A stretch of 64,000 nucleotides of DNA from the NCBI RefSeq assembly GCF_963576675.1, contig NC_088918.1:67109001-67173000 (forward strand). The letters run 5' to 3'. Position numbers and translations under genes: made by a program. Shown here piece by piece: positions 1-11,737 of the stretch. Under the pieces are notes generated by a model. That model was not told where the DNA came from, ran no database searches, and worked only from the letters and a program-made list of their open reading frames with translations. Numbering within the stretch: the stretch's first letter is position 1; every line of letters starts with the position of its first letter. Origin of the DNA: Euphorbia lathyris (lineage: Eukaryota > Streptophyta > Magnoliopsida > Malpighiales > Euphorbiaceae).

Positions 1-1401
1 TCGTTTCTTTTTCGAATACCTCCTCTTTGCTTGCAGATTTCTCTGACACAGTCTGTTCTGATTTGGAAAAGGACTTAGTCTTGGGCAAGACTAAAGCTTT
101 TCCGCTGCAGAGTGAGATTGCACTCACATTCTGTCTCGGATTTGCCTCAGTTTGTGAAGGCAACTTCCCCTGTGTCTGAATTGCACTCAATGAGGTCGCA
201 ATCTGTCCCATCTGTTTTTCTAGGTTCTGTAAGTTTGCTTGAAGGCTGGTAATCACCTTGCTTTGTTCCTCCTGAAACTTAACCAAATTAGTAATGACAG
301 AATGATCATTAGAACTAGATGCTATACCTGAGTTTGGGTCGGACTGGGGAGGTCTGTACTGTTGTGGAGGATTTGGTTGCGGGACACTGTTTTGCTGTTT
401 ATAACTTAGGTTCGGGTGATCACGCAATCCTGGATTATACGTGTTGGAGTATGGATCATATTTATATGGAGGTAGCCCTTGATATCCGAGGACGGCATTA
501 ATCTGTTCCGGTGTTCCTTCATGCAATGTGGGACATTTATCTGTAGCATGTCCAATAACCGAGCATATCCCACATGTTTTCACTTGAGCTATCTTCCCTA
601 CAACCAAATTTTGTACAAGAGATGTCAAAGTATTTAATTTTTCTTCAATGGAAGAAGTACCTACCTCATATGCTTTTCGTGGAGCATCTTGTTGTTTCCC
701 AAATTATTGGGAAGTTGCTGTCATGCTTTGGATCAATTCTTTAGCAGCAAATGGTGTTTTATCAATGAGGCTTCCCCCACTAGCTGCATCTACCATTTTT
801 CTTTCCATTCCTAACATTCCCTCATAAAAATATAGAGAGAATGTTCAGTTATCCCATGTTGGGGATAGCTTGCACATAGCCTTTTGAACCTCTCCCAATA
901 GTCATGGAGTGTCTCAATATCTTTTTGTCTGATACCGCTGATTTCTCTTCAGATCATTGCTGCCCGTGAAGTTGGGAAATATTTTTCCAAGAATGCTTGT
1001 GCCATACCCATCCATGTTGTGATGGATCCAGAGGGCAGATTGAGAAACCAATCTTTTGCTGCTTCCTGCAAAGAAAAAGGAAAAGCTCTCAATTTAACTT
1101 GTTCCTCAGTTATTCCTTGTGGGCTCATACCTGAACAAACAACATGGAATTCCTTTAGATGATTGTGTGGATTTTCACTTTCCATCCCGTGGAACTTAGG
1201 TAAATAGTGAATCAGACCCGATTTAAGTTCAAAAGCCGCATTTAGGACTGGGTATGTGACGCATAAGGGCTGTTGATCAGCCTGAGGTGCATGAAGTTGT
1301 CTTAAAGTTCTGCCTGCCATCGTTTCTCCTTCAAATGGCTCGATTTCTTCGCTGGAAATTTCCTCTTCTTCACTAGAATTGGAAGTTTCAGACCTGGTCA
1401 T
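1..1401 (-). pseudogene. Degraded gag of an Athila/Tat-like Ty3/gypsy retrotransposon
   Basis: The minus strand reads from 1401 downward as a plant retrotransposon Gag capsid region, which packages element RNA into virus-like particles. The first 150 residues have an acidic N-terminus followed by capsid-type sequence (the stretch LRAFPFSLQEAAKDWF and, near the end, FLEKYFPTSRAA). A TGA at 949-951 interrupts the frame where family members normally carry arginine. The same frame continues beyond it with Gag-type residues (DYWERFKRLCASYPQH), so the copy is broken. Further stops follow near 810-830. A CCHC zinc knuckle (C-x2-C-x4-H-x4-C) is readable on the minus strand near 545-585. Pol would lie off the left edge. 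Assignment to Athila/Tat rests on the Gag type and the adjoining tRNA-Asp primer site. It is non-functional as it stands. Confidence 0.85.
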
Positions 1402-1428
1402 ATATGGAATTAAATCAAGTTAAATTAA

Positions 1429-1446
1429 TCCCCGGCAACGGCGCCA
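1429..1446 (-). other. Primer binding site complementary to tRNA-Asp
   Basis: On the minus strand this reads TGGCGCCGTTGCCGGGGA, complementary to the 3' end of plant tRNA-Asp and typical of Athila/Tat elements. It lies 5 bp inside the LTR edge at 1452 and just upstream of the gag start at 1401, which orients the element. Confidence 0.9.
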
Positions 1447-1451
1447 AAATT

Positions 1452-2669
1452 TGATGGGTGTCGAATCCACCAAAGATAATTATAACTTTACTTAGCCGAA
1501 AATAAATTGTAAAAGAGCAAGTAAAGGTCGTACCCAAAGGATTAATACTAATCTAATCACAAATATAACCAAGCAATTAACAAAAAATAAATAAGGGGGA
1601 TTGAAATTGTTGATTAATGAATAAATAAAAATTGCAGAATCAAATTGAAATTGAATGTAAAATTATATGTTGGAATTTCAGCTAAGGGAGATTCCGCAGG
1701 CCAAACAATTATTTCCCATCGATCATTGACAATGAGACATTATCTTAATTAACATGATCTGGATTGGTTATAGCCGTTCCTTATTCATTCCCGACCTAAT
1801 CCTTCCTTAATTGTAAAGCAAATCCTAGAGCGCCTAAAGATAAGCTCCTATTCGACAAACAGTTCTAGCTTAGCGCTTAGAATTTAATCTGTCAAAAGCA
1901 TTAGGAATTAGAAGGACCCAACCTAAGTTAACCGAATTCTTAGCGATTCCGATTCAAACCAAATTACATATTCATACGCTTGATAATAGCTAGGATTTCA
2001 GATGATTACAAATCCTATTTCCTAACATTGTTCGATGAATGAAAAAGCAAAAGTCTGGCCAAACCTTCACCTGAACTTTCATTGAAGGTATGATTTCATA
2101 GATCAATAAATATGTAAACAGATCACATAAAATTAGATTACTGAAATTAAGAACAACAATCTCACAATTGAAAATAATGCTCGCCTTTGATTAATCCCTT
2201 AACCGAATAAAGTATTTAGCTACACATAGTCATGAAATCGACTATGATAGCCATTAAAGACGATAATAAATAAAGCTAACTAAGAAACCAAAAAGAGAAA
2301 AAAAACCTAAAAAGAACTTCTCCCCCAAGGTGTAAATTCTCATCTATTTATAGAGAAAACCCTCTCCTAAAAGTTGGGTAACAAAATAATATCTATCTAA
2401 ATCATCAACCTCTTTTACAAATTTCAAATCCCTGATTTTCTGCCTTTTATTTCGAGTTGGAAAAGGTCCTGGTCAATTTGAACATCAGAAGATTCGGAGG
2501 TCCTTGTCTAAAGTTTCTCTAATTAAGCCCAATTCTGCTCCTTTTAATCATTTGAGTCCTGTGGAGGCAAATCAAACCAAAACAAGCAATAATACCCAGA
2601 ATAACACCAAATTAATTAAATAACCTAGCACTAAAGTGGACATTTGAACGTTGAATTGGAGACTTATCA
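1452..2669 (-). mobile_element. 5' LTR of the Athila/Tat-like element
   Basis: The block ends with inverted TGAT/ATCA termini. On the minus strand it starts TGATAAGTC at 2669 and ends CCATCA at 1452, immediately before the primer site. Length is 1,218 bp, within the range for this group. The mate LTR lies outside the window, so target duplication and LTR divergence cannot be checked; the first five flanking bases are GCGAC (2670-2674). The interior is AT-rich and non-coding. Confidence 0.75.
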
Positions 2670-4277
2670 GCGACCCCACTTCACTCTAACATAGGTGATT
2701 TATTTGCTCAGAATACCTGACGCACAATGTATCATTAAAAGCGTATAGCTTAACCTTTTCCCGTTGGTGTCACTGTTTACATCTAGGAATGGACTTGGGT
2801 TTAACCCCCACAGTGAACGCATAAGGTTTATGCAATTAGGTTGTCCCTTTGAACCTAGATCTTGGGATCTCCAGTCAACTAGGTAGGGTTTTCCTTCACA
2901 TAACGCCTCTTCTCTATGGGCTTTAGTCTCATTCCTTTCGATGGTTTTTCAATTTGATCTCGGTTTAACCTCTAGGTTAGCGGATCCGCTGTGTTATCCT
3001 TTGATACTACAAAATCAACAAGGTATACACTCGTTGAGATCAATTGACTAACGGTGTTATCACACGGAAGCTTTTTTTATCCGAGTTTATCATTCGGAAG
3101 CTTTTTAAACCGCATATTCACCAATTGATATGATATTTTTATTCGATTCCATCATTGAGACGAACTTATTTTAAGGCGATTTGATTATTACATTTTAGTG
3201 ACTTTCATAAATTAAATCTAGCCAGCTAATGTTCATCTACCAGCGTCTAACTCGGCTAGATAACATCACTGCTCAGATTTTTCAATTTATGACATTTCAC
3301 ATTTTTAATGTAAATCCACCTTTACGCGCGAGAATATCAAATATGGAATTTTCGCATATCATCATCATTTTTAAAGAAAACATATTTTCTTTTATCACAA
3401 GTCTTTAAAATTCATAACAATGAATTTTTCTAGACTTTTAATGTGGCTTACACGTTGCCACTGGTACAAGTAGGCCTAATGCCTTTGAAGTGACCGTGTT
3501 CTTATAACCGAATCCGTCTTCAATTAACACATGTACCAACACATGCCAAAAGGTAATTAATCTGTTTAAACAAACAGAAACAAATTATGATTGACAACTT
3601 TTTCTTTTGATAATGAACAAAAATATAAACTATTAATGTAAAGTTGTCCTCCAATCTGTCCCAGTATAATATTCCAATTATATTTTGTTCGTCAAGATAA
3701 TCCATTATCTTATTCCTGTTCGTCGAAAGAACTACAAAAGTTGCAAGGACCAAAATGAAAATTATGACAAAAACCACTACTGTACCGGATGACTATTTTA
3801 TATAGATAATATGGATATATGCTTTCAAGAACTGCATCAAATCCAAAACGAGCATATGCACTATTACCCCTCTAATCACACATTTGTCAAGTGAAATTGG
3901 TAAATATATATATGCAGCTAAACATACAACAACTTCAGCAGCAATTTAATTGCTTTTAATCTAGCATGCAAGTAGTTCTTAACAAACCATATTTTGATTA
4001 GATATACTCAATACAAAAAAAAAAAAAAACCATACTTGGTCAATTAAATAATGAACCTAAAAAACATTCATTAAAATCTATAGCTCAAAACCAAAGAAAA
4101 AACGAACCAGAAACAACCATAATAAAACATTATTAATTCTGGAGAACCATAATAACACTTAGCTTTTGACCATTCCAACAATGCATTTCTGTCAGCATTT
4201 CGAAAGAACTCAGAATCTGTTCCAAACAATTCCTGTGTATGTGTTCTTTGGAAAATCAGAAAACATATAAATTTATC
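2670..4277. other. Intergenic stretch, no gene recognised
   Basis: This flanks the LTR. It holds no convincing reading frame; the minus-strand frames of up to 85 codons have no recognisable domain. About 2,680-3,340 has a more even base composition with the AAGCTTTTT motif repeated near 3068 and 3098, and may be an old repeat. 3,500-4,277 is AT-rich with an A run at about 4014-4029. Confidence 0.4.
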
Positions 4278-4355
4278 TGTCTTAAGAATGTTAGACAAAC
4301 GTAATTCTGTCTTAAGATTGTTAGACAAACAATTACGTCTGTCTTAAAAATATTA
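4278..4355. repeat. Short tandem repeat, about 33-bp unit
   Basis: Three imperfect units each begin CTGTCTTAA(G/A)A and continue TGTTAGACAAAC or a degenerate form. The last copy is shorter. Confidence 0.7.
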
Positions 4356-4399
4356 GATGTGATTAACCAAAAAAACAAACAAACACAGAAAAACATATA

Positions 4400-6024
4400 A
4401 ACAGTAAAACTAGAAAATTAAAAGAATGGAGTTAGACAAATCTGAGGCCTGTATTAGCAGTTTCCTTAAGACAGATGTCGTCGCTATTGACGATCGTCTC
4501 CCAGGATACAACAGATTACGCAAGCGAACTCAAACCGTGTGTAGCCTAGTTATCACCGGAGTAGGAAAACAAGACACTGTGAACAGACATAGAGTTTTTT
4601 CATAAACTTTTTCAACAACTTTCAACTTACTGTGAATTTGACAATTCATTCTATATAAATAGAACTCGAAAGGATATGTCTTTTCACGAACGAACACGAC
4701 TGTACACTGACAGACACGACTGTTCACATACGAACACGACTGTTCACGAAGCAAAGCTGAGTGGAACGGAACTCAGCATGAAAGAATGGAAGCCGAATGG
4801 AGTAGAACTCCGTATCAGAAGTTTTAGTCCAAGATGCCAGAACGAAGCTGACTAAAACAAAAGATTTCTTCAGCAGCGTATAAACAGAATGGAGCTAACC
4901 ACGAAGCAACTCAGTATAGAAGTTGAACATTAGAGGATAACGAATGAAGCTGAGTCACAGTCAGGACAGCATGAAGGATCCACTCACTAAAGGACAAAGT
5001 CTGCCAATCTTCTGCACCAATAATTGGAACCTCGAAGACACACAAAAGACTAATTCCAAGAGCCATGGGTCATTGGATTATTGGTAAAAGACAACTGGCA
5101 CAAAAAGACAAGCCAGACGCAAGAAGACAAACCTGACGCCTGAAGAAAACAAAGAAAGGGAATGGCGGAGCAGTCTGAAGCTGACCAGAAATTGTTCCCC
5201 AAAAGAGCCGTTTTGGTGTTAACGGTAACAACAATTCAAACGATCCAAATCTGCAATTTCCTTCTATAAAAGGACAATGAAGAACCTTGGATCAAATACT
5301 GAAGCATCAAGAGAAAAATACAAGGAGAGAAAATCTTGAAAGCACTCAAATACAAAAAGATCTTACACCAACTTTTCATTCTCTGTGTAAATGCTAGATT
5401 GATTGTTGTGTAATCATCTAAAGTGTTCTTTAGTTTAAAAAGAACAAGTTCGTGATCAATAGGAATATTGAGAGTGTTAAGCTGAGTGACTTGGTTGTAA
5501 GCATTCAGTGATAGAGAAATCTAGGTGCTGGGTTGTAGCACTTAGTAGGAGTTGAGTAGACGAATAGAGGAAGGTACTCTTGCATATTCAACTGCCTTGT
5601 AATTGGTTTGTGCTCTACCGTTAAAGAGCTCAGTATTGGATTCAAAAAGCCCGGAGGACTCTGGGGACTGGACGTAGGCAGAGAGGCCGAACCAGGATAA
5701 GTGATACTGAGTAATCTCTAAACTCTCTCTCATATTGTATGTGTTGTTTGCTTTATTTACTCGGCATATAAATTGCCAAAGCTGACCTTGAGTAAATAAG
5801 TGGTGCTGAGTTAGAAGCTGACTTCCAAGAGTGTCAATTCCTAACTTACAAAAAGATACCTTTAGTCAACATCATACTAAAGCTGTCTTAAGACATATCT
5901 CACCAAGCTGACCAAAAGCTGAGTTAACAAACTCTCAAAATAACTTCCAGTCAGCTTAATTAAAACGCGAAAAAGTTAGATTAGTTCCTAACCTCCCATT
6001 GGAACTAATTATTAGGGACCAACA
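4400..6024 (+). mobile_element. LTR-like block, possibly a truncated or solo Ty1/copia LTR
   Basis: The right edge reads GGGACCAACA at 6015-6024, a terminus seen in large copia-type LTRs. A TATA-box-like TATAAAAGG lies at 5265-5273, consistent with a promoter reading rightward. Near 4675-4752 there are about four copies of an 18-bp motif containing GAACACGACTGT. No primer site follows the right edge and no capsid or polymerase frame is attached, so it is a solo or truncated LTR if it is one. The left boundary is uncertain. The 60-85 codon frames in it show no domain. Confidence 0.45.
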
Positions 6025-7419
6025 CTAGGTACTTGTGTTATAAGTTGAATAGTCTTCCTATTTATAGCTATTTTGTTGATTTCCATTTTGCAGAGATTAT
6101 AAACACAAAGGGGCCTAATGGGATTCAGAAAAATTATTTAATTATTGCAGGTGGAGAAGACAAGCCAATTTAATTAAGCTAAAAATACTTTGAGTTGTAA
6201 ACTTTGTCATTGTCATTGGTATATTTAGTTTTATTCAATGGGTAGTTTACTGAAGTGTTGAAATCTTTTTAGTTTAAAGCAACACAATAGTATAATGAAA
6301 TTTCATGTTTGCTTACCTAATATCACATGTATCTTATGGCATAAGATTCAATGCGATGCGAGCCCAGATTGACAAATGCTTTTGCACGGAATGTCTTAAT
6401 ATACTATGATTATTTTATTAGAGTTTTATATGTTCCATTAATAAGGCTCTACATTATAAATATAATTCGTCAACTACCCTGATGGAGTGTAAAATTGACT
6501 CAATGGATGTATTTTATTTTATTTGAATATTAATAATTTTTGGATGTATTTTTAATATATTCTTCAGATCCTTGGAAGGAGGGGCAGAAAAAAAAACCAG
6601 TTCCAATCATCAAATGTGAAAGCCCATTTGGTGAATAGGAAGAAGATTCATTGAATCAAATAGCAAAAGGAGCAGAAGAAATTCACTCCCTATAAAGAAC
6701 AAGAAGAAGATGCATAATGAATTGCAGGCATAAAACTTTTTGTTTATCGTGTTGAAAAAAATGATTAGTTGAGGCCAACTGTTTTTTGCTTAGGTTATAT
6801 CGTGTTTACAACTAATCATTTTAGTAGACTTCTGCATTTGAGTAGTGCCCAAATTTATAATTGAGGATGGGGATATCTCGATAATGCCAATTGATAACTT
6901 GACAATTAAGCAAGATTTCAAGATTGGAGGTTAATTAAGAATAGTTTTGATGATTTTATCATTGTCTGCACACTTATGATCTGAGTATCCATCCAGAAAC
7001 AGAAAAATGATGATGGCCTCTCTGAAACTGTCGTTACCCCCTAGTTCTCATTTTTGGTGTCTTTAAGTTTTTGAAACCGTTTTTCAATAGTCCCTTTAAA
7101 TTATTACTATTGAATCTTTGCTTTTCAGGTTTGACGTTTGATTCCTAACTCCGTCAAATTTAGCTCTTATTGGTAGGTAATATGTAAATTCCATTTTAAA
7201 TACTCATCGGGATCTGTGGTTTGCCCTGACCTTGGGAGTGGATAGACCTACCCTGCCTAAACTTTTTGTTTAAAAAAAGTTTATAGTAATATAGACTGAT
7301 TAATTTATTCCATATTTTTTTTAAAGAAAGTTATGTATAATATTTGAATGCTTACTACTATTTAAGCATTTACTAATATTTTTATAGAATGGTTTTAATA
7401 TTGCAAGATTAATCGAATT
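6025..7419. other. Intergenic stretch, no gene recognised
   Basis: AT-rich non-coding sequence. A small inverted repeat pairs ATGATTAGTTG near 6759-6769 with CAACTAATCAT near 6811-6821. About 7,200-7,260 contains a GC-richer patch of unknown origin. No frame with a recognisable product. Confidence 0.4.
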
Positions 7420-7446
7420 CCGTGCATAGCACGGGCTTACAGCTAG
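7420..7446 (+). mobile_element. Possible Helitron 3' terminus
   Basis: A hairpin CCGTGC-ATA-GCACGG (7420-7434) is followed 8 bases later by CTAG (7443-7446) and then T, the usual Helitron 3' arrangement of hairpin, short spacer, CTRR and host T. No 5' TC end or Rep/helicase frame was found, so this is only a candidate. Confidence 0.4.
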
Positions 7447-7616
7447 TTAGCTATTGACACATGATCTACAAAATTGAAATCAGGTAGCCTCAAAAGAGAA
7501 CGCAGAGACAAAAAGGTTTTCGCTATGAAATTTTAATTTTTCATTGTTCTTCTCAGCTTTTTTCCCGTTGGTTTTCCTTTCCAGAAAAATTCAAGTAGCA
7601 TTGCCTTATGGGGAGT
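7447..7616. other. Short unassigned flank left of the palindromic element
   Basis: Non-coding, with no recognised feature. Confidence 0.4.
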
Positions 7617-7621
7617 TTTAC

Positions 7622-8865
7622 TGTAACGCCCGCAAAATAATTTAAACGGGTATTCGTTATATATCTCCATAAATCTTTAAATTTAAGAGTCTAAAATAGT
7701 TAATGAAGAATATAAAACATGGTGTTAAAATTAACAAAGATTTAGATAAAAATAGATTATAAATATTAAATATTTATATTGTTTTATCCAAATTATACTA
7801 ATTAGGAAGACCAAAAGAAATAAATATTATTTTATTTTATAAAAACTGTAGTTGAGATAGTATACATGTGATTTTAAATGCAATGATAAAAGCTAAAATT
7901 TAAGTAATTTACTAATACAATTAATATTAATAATTAGTAGTTTTATATAATAATAATTGATAACAGAAATTTATGGCGTAAATATAATTGCCAAGATTTG
8001 TCAATTACTTTTGATATATATGGTGGACTAATTAATTAGTTTATTTAATTTTTTTTTTATTCTGAGTCTTTAAAACGTGTTAGGAATTATACTCCTATTT
8101 AAACTGTGTTTGCATTTTAATGCCAAATTTTAATAAAATAATAATAATAGAATAAAATCTTAATTTTACTTAACCCTAAATACATTATATATAAGAAAGA
8201 CATTATTTTCCTTCAACAAAAAAAAAAGATACCCGCCCTACCCATATTGAGAGAGAGAATTTACAGAGGTTATCATACGTAATGAGAGAGTTGAAGGTAG
8301 CGGACATGGCTTGATAATGGTTTTCGATTATGTAAATATCAAGTAAGTGGTTAATTATATACGTAGTTCTTCGTTGTTTGCTTATTTGTATATCTATTGT
8401 AATTAACTGTTATACTTCTAATGAATGTGAGTAGTTAATTAAATATATGATACATTTGATTGTATAATTGTTGTCAATACTGACTATTTGATATAAATTG
8501 TGTAATTGGTTTGATCTATGTGTTTGACATGTCTATATGATACGTTAATGATGATTATGTTGGTAGGAAAATAATTGAGAATGACATTGACGATGATGGC
8601 ATGAGAATGAGAAATATATATATGGTAAATGTAAATTGGATTCTAGAAAATGTTAGATATACGAGAATAAAAGCTTAAACTAGGATAGTATATTCAATGA
8701 TTGCGATTGAAATGAAAAAAAGGAATGTTGTGATCACGTGAAATATAAACACCGGGTATTTGTTACGACAGGGTGTTAAGGTACCGGGTATTTGTTACGA
8801 CAGGGTACCTAAAGGACGGGATATCGGGTATTTGTTACGACAGGGTATCCCTATATATTTTTTTT
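7622..8865 (+). repeat. Left arm of the palindromic element
   Basis: Begins TGTAACGCCCGC and ends with three copies of a unit containing GGGTATTTGTTACGACAGGG (about 8755-8850). A TATA-like stretch near 8187 would direct transcription rightward, into the palindrome. Confidence 0.85.
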
Positions 8866-9315
8866 TTTATAAAACCGTCAATTTCTTGAACTATAATAAA
8901 TTCCATTTATTATACTAACAAATTCATTTACAAATGCATTCCAATAGGTTCAAATAATTGAACCCAAACGTTTAAAATTTACCAAAAGTACAGACAAGCT
9001 AGACTATTAGTGATATGAACCTAATAATGACGAATCTACATACTGACCGATCCATACGAGCATCGCTAAGCATTTAATGACATTAACCTGAAAAGAAAAC
9101 TGGCGGAGAGTGGGGTGAGCTTGGGGGGGGGGGGAGGGGGCTCAGTAAGATAGCTAACTATATACATAGTACAACCACACGCGCATACAATTCAGTTTAC
9201 ATGCATTTAATATTTATTAGTTATCAAGCAAAACATCCAATACTTAATGAATTACTATTAATTTATTCAAGGGCCCTGCTTAATCTAGTCTAGTAATACC
9301 CAATGGTTACTTGGC

Positions 9316-10562
9316 CAAAAAAAATCATATATCGGGATACCCTGTCGTAACAAATACCAGGTATCCCGTCCTCTAGGTACCCTGTCGTAACAAATACCCG
9401 GTACCTTAACACCCCGTCGTAACAAATACCCGGTGTTTATATTTCACGTGATCACAACATTCCTTTTTTTCATTTCAATCGCAACCATTGAATATAATAT
9501 CCTAGTTTAAGCTTTTATTCTCGTATATCTGACATTTTCTAGAATCCAATTTACATTTACCATATATATATTTCTCATTCTCATGTCATCATCGTCAATG
9601 TCATTCTCAATTATTTTCCTACCAACATAATCATCATTAACGTATCATATAGACATGTCAAACACATAGATCAAACCAATTACACAATTTATATCAAATA
9701 GTCAGTATTGACAACAATTATACAATCAAATGTATCATATATTTAATTAACTACTCATATTCATTAGAAGTATAACAGTTAATTACAATAGATATACAAA
9801 CAAGAAAACAACGAAGAACTACGTATATAATTAACCACTTACTTGATATTTACATAATCGAAAACCATTATCAAGCCATGTCCGCTACCTTCAACTCTCT
9901 CATTACGTATGATAACCTCTGTAAATTTCTCTCTCAATATGGGTAGGGCGGCTATCTTTTTTTTGTTGAAGGAAAATAATGTCTTTCTTATATATAATGT
10001 ATTTAGGGTTAAGTAAAATTAAGGTTTTATTCTATTATTATTATTTTATTAAAATTTGGCATTAAAATGCAAACACAGTTTAAATAGGAGTATAATTCCT
10101 AACACGTTTTAAAGACTCAGAATAAAAAAAAATTTTAAATTAAACTAATTAATTAGTCCACCATATATATCAAAAGTAATTGACAAACCTTGGCAATTAT
10201 ATTTACGCCATAAATTTCTGTTATCAATTATTATTATATAAAACTACTAATTATTAATATTAATTGTATTAGTAAATTACTTAAATTTTAGCTTTTATCA
10301 TTGCATTTAAAATCACATGTATACTATCTCAACTACAGTTTTTATAAAATAAAATAATATTTATTTCTTTTGGTCTTCCTAATTAGTATAATTTGGATAA
10401 AACAATATAAATATTTAATATTTACAATCTACTTTTATCTAAACCTTTGTTAATTTTAACACCTTGTTTTATATTCTTCACTAACTATTTTAGACTCTTA
10501 AATTTAAAGATTTATGGACATATATAATGAATACCCGTTTAAATTATTTTGCGGGCGTTACA
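9316..10562 (-). repeat. Right arm of the palindromic element
   Basis: Reverse complement of the left arm, including the three CCCTGTCGTAACAAATACC units (about 9340-9435) and the mirrored TATA-like site near 9990. Small substitutions distinguish it from the left arm. Confidence 0.85.
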
Positions 10563-10567
10563 TTTAC

Positions 10568-11196
10568 AATTAATTAGAAGGGTATTTCATTAAATAAAAA
10601 AAGAAACAACAACGGTTGGTTATGAAAAGCTACGAAATGCTGCTTGTAGAAACATCAGCAGTTTGCTTCACAATCGGCTATCAGCTGCTGTTTAGTGTTC
10701 TCTACCAAACATTATGTTTTGACCTGTTTAGGTTGAAACAGCAAACATCAACCTACAAACACCACGTTTGATGAATACCAATATGCTGCTATTTACAACT
10801 ATGTTTATGTCATAGAGGAGAACTGTTGGAATATTAGGATTGTTTTTATTACATGGTACTATCATGATCATGATGTAATAGAATACATCATGTTCAGATG
10901 ATCATTGATCAATTTTATGTGCAAATCTCCTGATAAATCAAAAGTAAGAACAAGATGATAAATGCAAGCTCTAAAGATATATTCAAAAGAGAGTTAGATT
11001 GTATTAAGAGCAGATCAAATTGAACCTATCATGGATGGTCGTGTTATTTGGATCATTAAAGTTTAATGTTTATCTTATTTGAAACTAGGATGCAAATCAT
11101 TGAGTTAAGCATTTTATATTCTCTGACTAAATAAGTAGTAAGATATATTAGCTTTGTTTTTTGTTAAACTCTTCCAATTTTGCTTTAAAAAAAAGT
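10568..11196. other. Intergenic stretch, no gene recognised
   Basis: AT-rich. About 10,610-10,800 contains short mirrored motifs (GCTGCT, CAGCAAAC) and could be an old MITE. No reading frame of note. Confidence 0.35.
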
Positions 11197-11466
11197 GGGT
11201 TACTAAACCCAGCCCCATTTTCACACTTCTAGCCCCAAAAAAAGACGTAACCGCCCTTTAACCAAAAACTGAAAATTTGAATCCCTCCCAAACTCTCTCA
11301 AAGTCTCCCAAATACATTTTCATCTGAATCAAAGACAACACGTTTGATGGAATGCAATTTGTTATCACCGAGAGGAGACGGGAGTGATGCTGTGCCTGAA
11401 TTCGAGGTATTTTTCCGATTGAACTTCCTTGCATTTCTGTAATTTGAATTAAAAAAAATCTAGTTC

Positions 11467-11695
11467 CGCACTCGGGAGTGTGAGCATCACACCTCACCAT
11501 GTGGTGGGGCGTATGAGTATCACGCCCCACCACATGGTGGGGCGTGATAGCCACACGCCCCACCATGAGGTGGGACATGATATTCATACGCCCCACCACA
11601 TGGTGAGGCGTGATGCTCATACGCCCCACCGCATGGTCGGGCGTGATACTCATACGCCCCACCACATGGTGAGGCGTGATGCTGTTTTTCGGGTT
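11467..11695. repeat. Left subterminal array of 33-bp palindromic units
   Basis: About seven units of 33 bp, each an imperfect palindrome centred on CCACATGG or CCATGTGG inside CGCCCCACC/GGTGGGGCG, separated by a GATAnnCATA-type spacer. Because the unit is 11 codons long the array stays open in several frames on both strands; the apparent proteins rich in TPHHVVGR are artefacts. Confidence 0.9.
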
Positions 11696-11737
11696 TAGAC
11701 ACCGAAACATTGTAGAAATGTCACGTTTTGGAAGGTA

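Larger units (their letters stand above)
7622..10562. mobile_element. Palindromic foldback element with LTR-like arms and 5-bp target duplication
   Basis: Left end TGTAACGCCCGC (7622) and right end GCGGGCGTTACA (10562) are perfect inverted copies. The arms, about 7622-8865 and 9316-10562, can be aligned along their whole length as reverse complements with scattered mismatches (roughly mid-90s percent identity by eye). TTTAC occurs immediately outside both ends (7617-7621 and 10563-10567), so the whole palindrome behaves as one insertion. The TG...CA ends, 5-bp duplication and internal TATA-like TTATATATAAG near 8187 resemble an LTR, but both outer ends are the same (U3-like) end. No protein is encoded. 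The central 450 bp has a poly-G run at about 9122-9137 and no counterpart in the arms. Confidence 0.85.

Noticed and set aside
8755..8850. CRISPR-like array (three GGGTATTTGTTACGACAGGG units)
   Set aside because: Only three units, short irregular spacers, mirrored in the other arm, plant genome; part of the LTR-like repeat.
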